Shown here: positions 6,103 to 7,145 of the stretch, piece by piece
Numbering within the stretch: position 1 is the stretch's first letter
How the letters are laid out: every line of letters begins with the position of its first letter
Assembly: GCA_947464515.1 (NCBI GenBank)
Contig: CANHXF010000084.1
Span: 1-7,145 of the forward strand
Direction: 5' to 3'
Length of the DNA: 7,145 bases
DNA from: Flavobacteriales bacterium
Lineage (GTDB): Bacteria > Bacteroidota > Bacteroidia > NS11-12g > UBA955
Notes under the pieces: generated by a model
The model's input: only the letters and a program-made list of their open reading frames with translations
Database searches by the model: none
What the model was told of the DNA's origin: nothing
Made by a program: the position numbers and the translations under genes

Positions 6103-6243
6103 GGTACACAACGTTTTAGGGCTTGGCGAAGAAGCGAATTTCGAAGCACAAAACTGTCAACCCAGCACAAAAGTTGATACGAGCTAGAATTCTCAATCAA
6201 CCACCGAACCGCCAATTTCTTGTAGCTGCTGTTATGTGTAGCC
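6103..6243 (-). repeat. attC-like imperfect hairpin element (possible cassette recombination site)
   Basis: On the minus strand the element opens with GGCTACACATAAC (6243-6231) and closes with GTTGTGTACC (6112-6103), which are partly complementary. Nested inside are more pairs, all in the right order: TTGGCG (6123-6128) with CGCCAA (6210-6215), GAATT (6136-6140) with AATTC (6188-6192), AGC (6145-6147) with GCT (6183-6185), and TCAAC (6157-6161) with GTTGA (6173-6177). The result is a long bulged hairpin about 140 bases in length, within the size range of integron attC sites. The ends resemble RYYYAAC and GTTRRRY but do not fully match. From memory, similar intergenic elements are common in Bacteroidota. 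It could instead be an unrelated dispersed repeat. It fills most of the gap between the 6251-6952 gene and sanA. Confidence 0.55.
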
Positions 6244-6250
6244 TTTCCTG

Positions 6251-6952
6251 TCATTTCGTTTTTAGTAATTCAATATAGTTTGGTTCTTCAAATTGTAGTT
6301 CGAGTTGTTTTTGTGTCTCACAGTTGTTAACAATTAATGGAACACTTTTTATTTTGTCAGCCGATATCATTAAATAATAATTCTTGTCTGCTCCATTGTT
6401 TATTTCTTCAAAAATAGCAATGCCCTTATTCCTGTCTATGAAATGAATTAAAAGCTTTCGGTTTTTGTCATAAATACCACTCAGTTTAAACTCATAGGTG
6501 TTGTCATTAATTTTCTTTTGTTCTAAAATTTTATTAGCAGTTGGTCCTTCCCCCCACCAGTCTATATATGTTGTGTCATTAATTGAAGCCCTAAAATGAG
6601 TATAAAAATCACAAGGATGATATGCGTAAAAATTACCTTTGTATTGCTTCAACGTCACCCATTTAGACAAAGGAATTACAGGTGTTTTTTTAGTTAGTAA
6701 CTGTTTGTTTTCTTTCAAATAGTCAGTTGAATATTTGTAACTCTCATTGTCAAATTGACTAAAATTCCAATAATTTATATTGTCATAAAATTTGCTATTT
6801 CTGTTATTGTCAAAATAAATTGATTGTGCAGACCCAAGTAAACTGTGTTTTTGAATAAAAACGGTGTCTACAGAGTTCACCTGTCCGTAAAGAGGAAAAG
6901 TCAGCCCAACTATTACTATTACTGTTGTGAATATGTTTCGAAATGTCTTCAT
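6251..6952 (-). CDS. Exported hypothetical protein, possible cassette gene
   Basis: I do not recognise a family. An ATG at 6964 is in frame, but it lies inside the 13-base core sequence shared with the downstream repeat. The ATG at 6952 gives a cleaner signal peptide and a 233-residue product, so I chose that. Residues 1-23 form a signal peptide (hydrophobic 7-20, probable cleavage near LYGQ, 21-24). The mature protein is rich in Asn, Lys, Tyr and Trp, with NFYAYHPCDFYTHF (107-120), DWWGEGP (131-137) and a likely beta-rich C-terminal half. The only cysteines are 114 and 211, which could form one disulfide. One 60-base sample has about 27% G+C, the lowest I counted in the window. The gene is bracketed by inverted core sequences (6967-6955 and 6243-6231) and followed by the attC-like hairpin, as expected for a single-gene cassette. 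The only promoter hint is TACTTTCG at 6986-6979, without a well-placed -33. Function is unknown. Confidence 0.78.
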   Translation of the reverse strand: MKTFRNIFTTVIVIVGLTFPLYGQVNSVDTVFIQKHSLLGSAQSIYFDNNRNSKFYDNINYWNFSQFDNESYKYSTDYLKENKQLLTKKTPVIPLSKWVTLKQYKGNFYAYHPCDFYTHFRASINDTTYIDWWGEGPTANKILEQKKINDNTYEFKLSGIYDKNRKLLIHFIDRNKGIAIFEEINNGADKNYYLMISADKIKSVPLIVNNCETQKQLELQFEEPNYIELLKTK

Positions 6953-6954
6953 AA

Positions 6955-6967
6955 GGTTACACATAAC
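6955..6967 (-). repeat. Cassette-boundary core sequence upstream of the 6251-6952 gene
   Basis: The minus strand reads GTTATGTGTAACC. It matches GTTATGTGTAGCC on the plus strand at 6231-6243 at 12 of 13 positions, so the two copies form inverted repeats around the gene. In integron terms this would be the GTTRRRY-type half-site left at the 5' edge of a cassette. It supplies the alternative ATG at 6964. No attC-like body is evident on its upstream side in the 178 bases to the window end. Confidence 0.5.
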
Positions 6968-7145
6968 TAGATAATATACGAAAGTATGAAACTTCTTCGA
7001 TTTTGTATTTTTATTAGCAACTGACTGATTTAAAATGACTACCGCATTCTAAAACTGCGCATAAGTGATTGTAAAATTATTCAAACAGCTTGCGTGAATC
7101 ACTACTCCATTTCTTACTATTTGCGCAAATGCTTCAACGCAAACA
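6968..7145. other. AT-rich region with no gene seen
   Basis: No frame of useful length and no recognisable protein tail is found on either strand up to the window edge. The only candidates are a weak -7-like TACTTTCG (6986-6979, minus) and a four-base-arm inverted repeat ATAC-GAAA-GTAT (6976-6987), both within reach of chance. Confidence 0.4.

Overview
The window looks like chromosomal DNA from a member of the Bacteroidota, nearer Cytophagales or Flavobacteriales than the gut Bacteroidales. This is inferred from two promoters of the Bacteroidota form (TTG, 19 bases, TAnnTTTG), from several small exported proteins of Bacteroidota type, and from a DUF6263-type remnant. Every supported gene lies on the minus strand, so the biological order runs from high to low coordinates. 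There are no rRNA or tRNA genes, no CRISPR array, no transposase and no integrase.

Reading in the direction of transcription:
(1) 6967-6103: an exported protein of unknown function, bounded on both sides by near-identical inverted 13-base core sequences and followed by a nested, attC-like imperfect hairpin. It looks like a mobile gene cassette next to sanA.
(2) 6078-5446: sanA, an inner-membrane DUF218 envelope-barrier protein.
(3) 5330-4803: a decay zone. It holds a DUF6263-type gene with an internal deletion and frameshift, followed by only the last 28 or so codons of a PhnB-like VOC-family gene.
(4) 4728-4045: an exported four-cysteine protein of unknown function.
(5) 3937-2579: a toxin-antitoxin operon. 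An MqsR-like toxin comes first, then an antitoxin that joins an MqsA-like N-terminus, an Xre-type helix-turn-helix and a C-terminal Panacea (DUF4065/SocA) domain. A Bacteroidota promoter sits directly upstream, and its -33 element lies inside a 30-bp palindrome that is probably the antitoxin's operator.
(6) 2422-913: a two-gene operon of exported or anchored proteins separated by one base. One carries a DxNxDGxxD calcium-type loop and the other an EF-hand-like loop.
(7) 825-121: a membrane-anchored DUF2459/TIGR02117 protein.

Base composition is mosaic. Hand-counted 60-base samples give about 50-55% G+C in the DUF2459 gene and the DUF6263 remnant, but about 27-37% in the toxin-antitoxin, four-cysteine and cassette genes. 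This suggests a higher-GC resident backbone into which AT-rich accessory genes have arrived. The parts most worth following up are the MqsR/MqsA-Panacea operon with its palindromic operator, and the attC-like cassette boundary.
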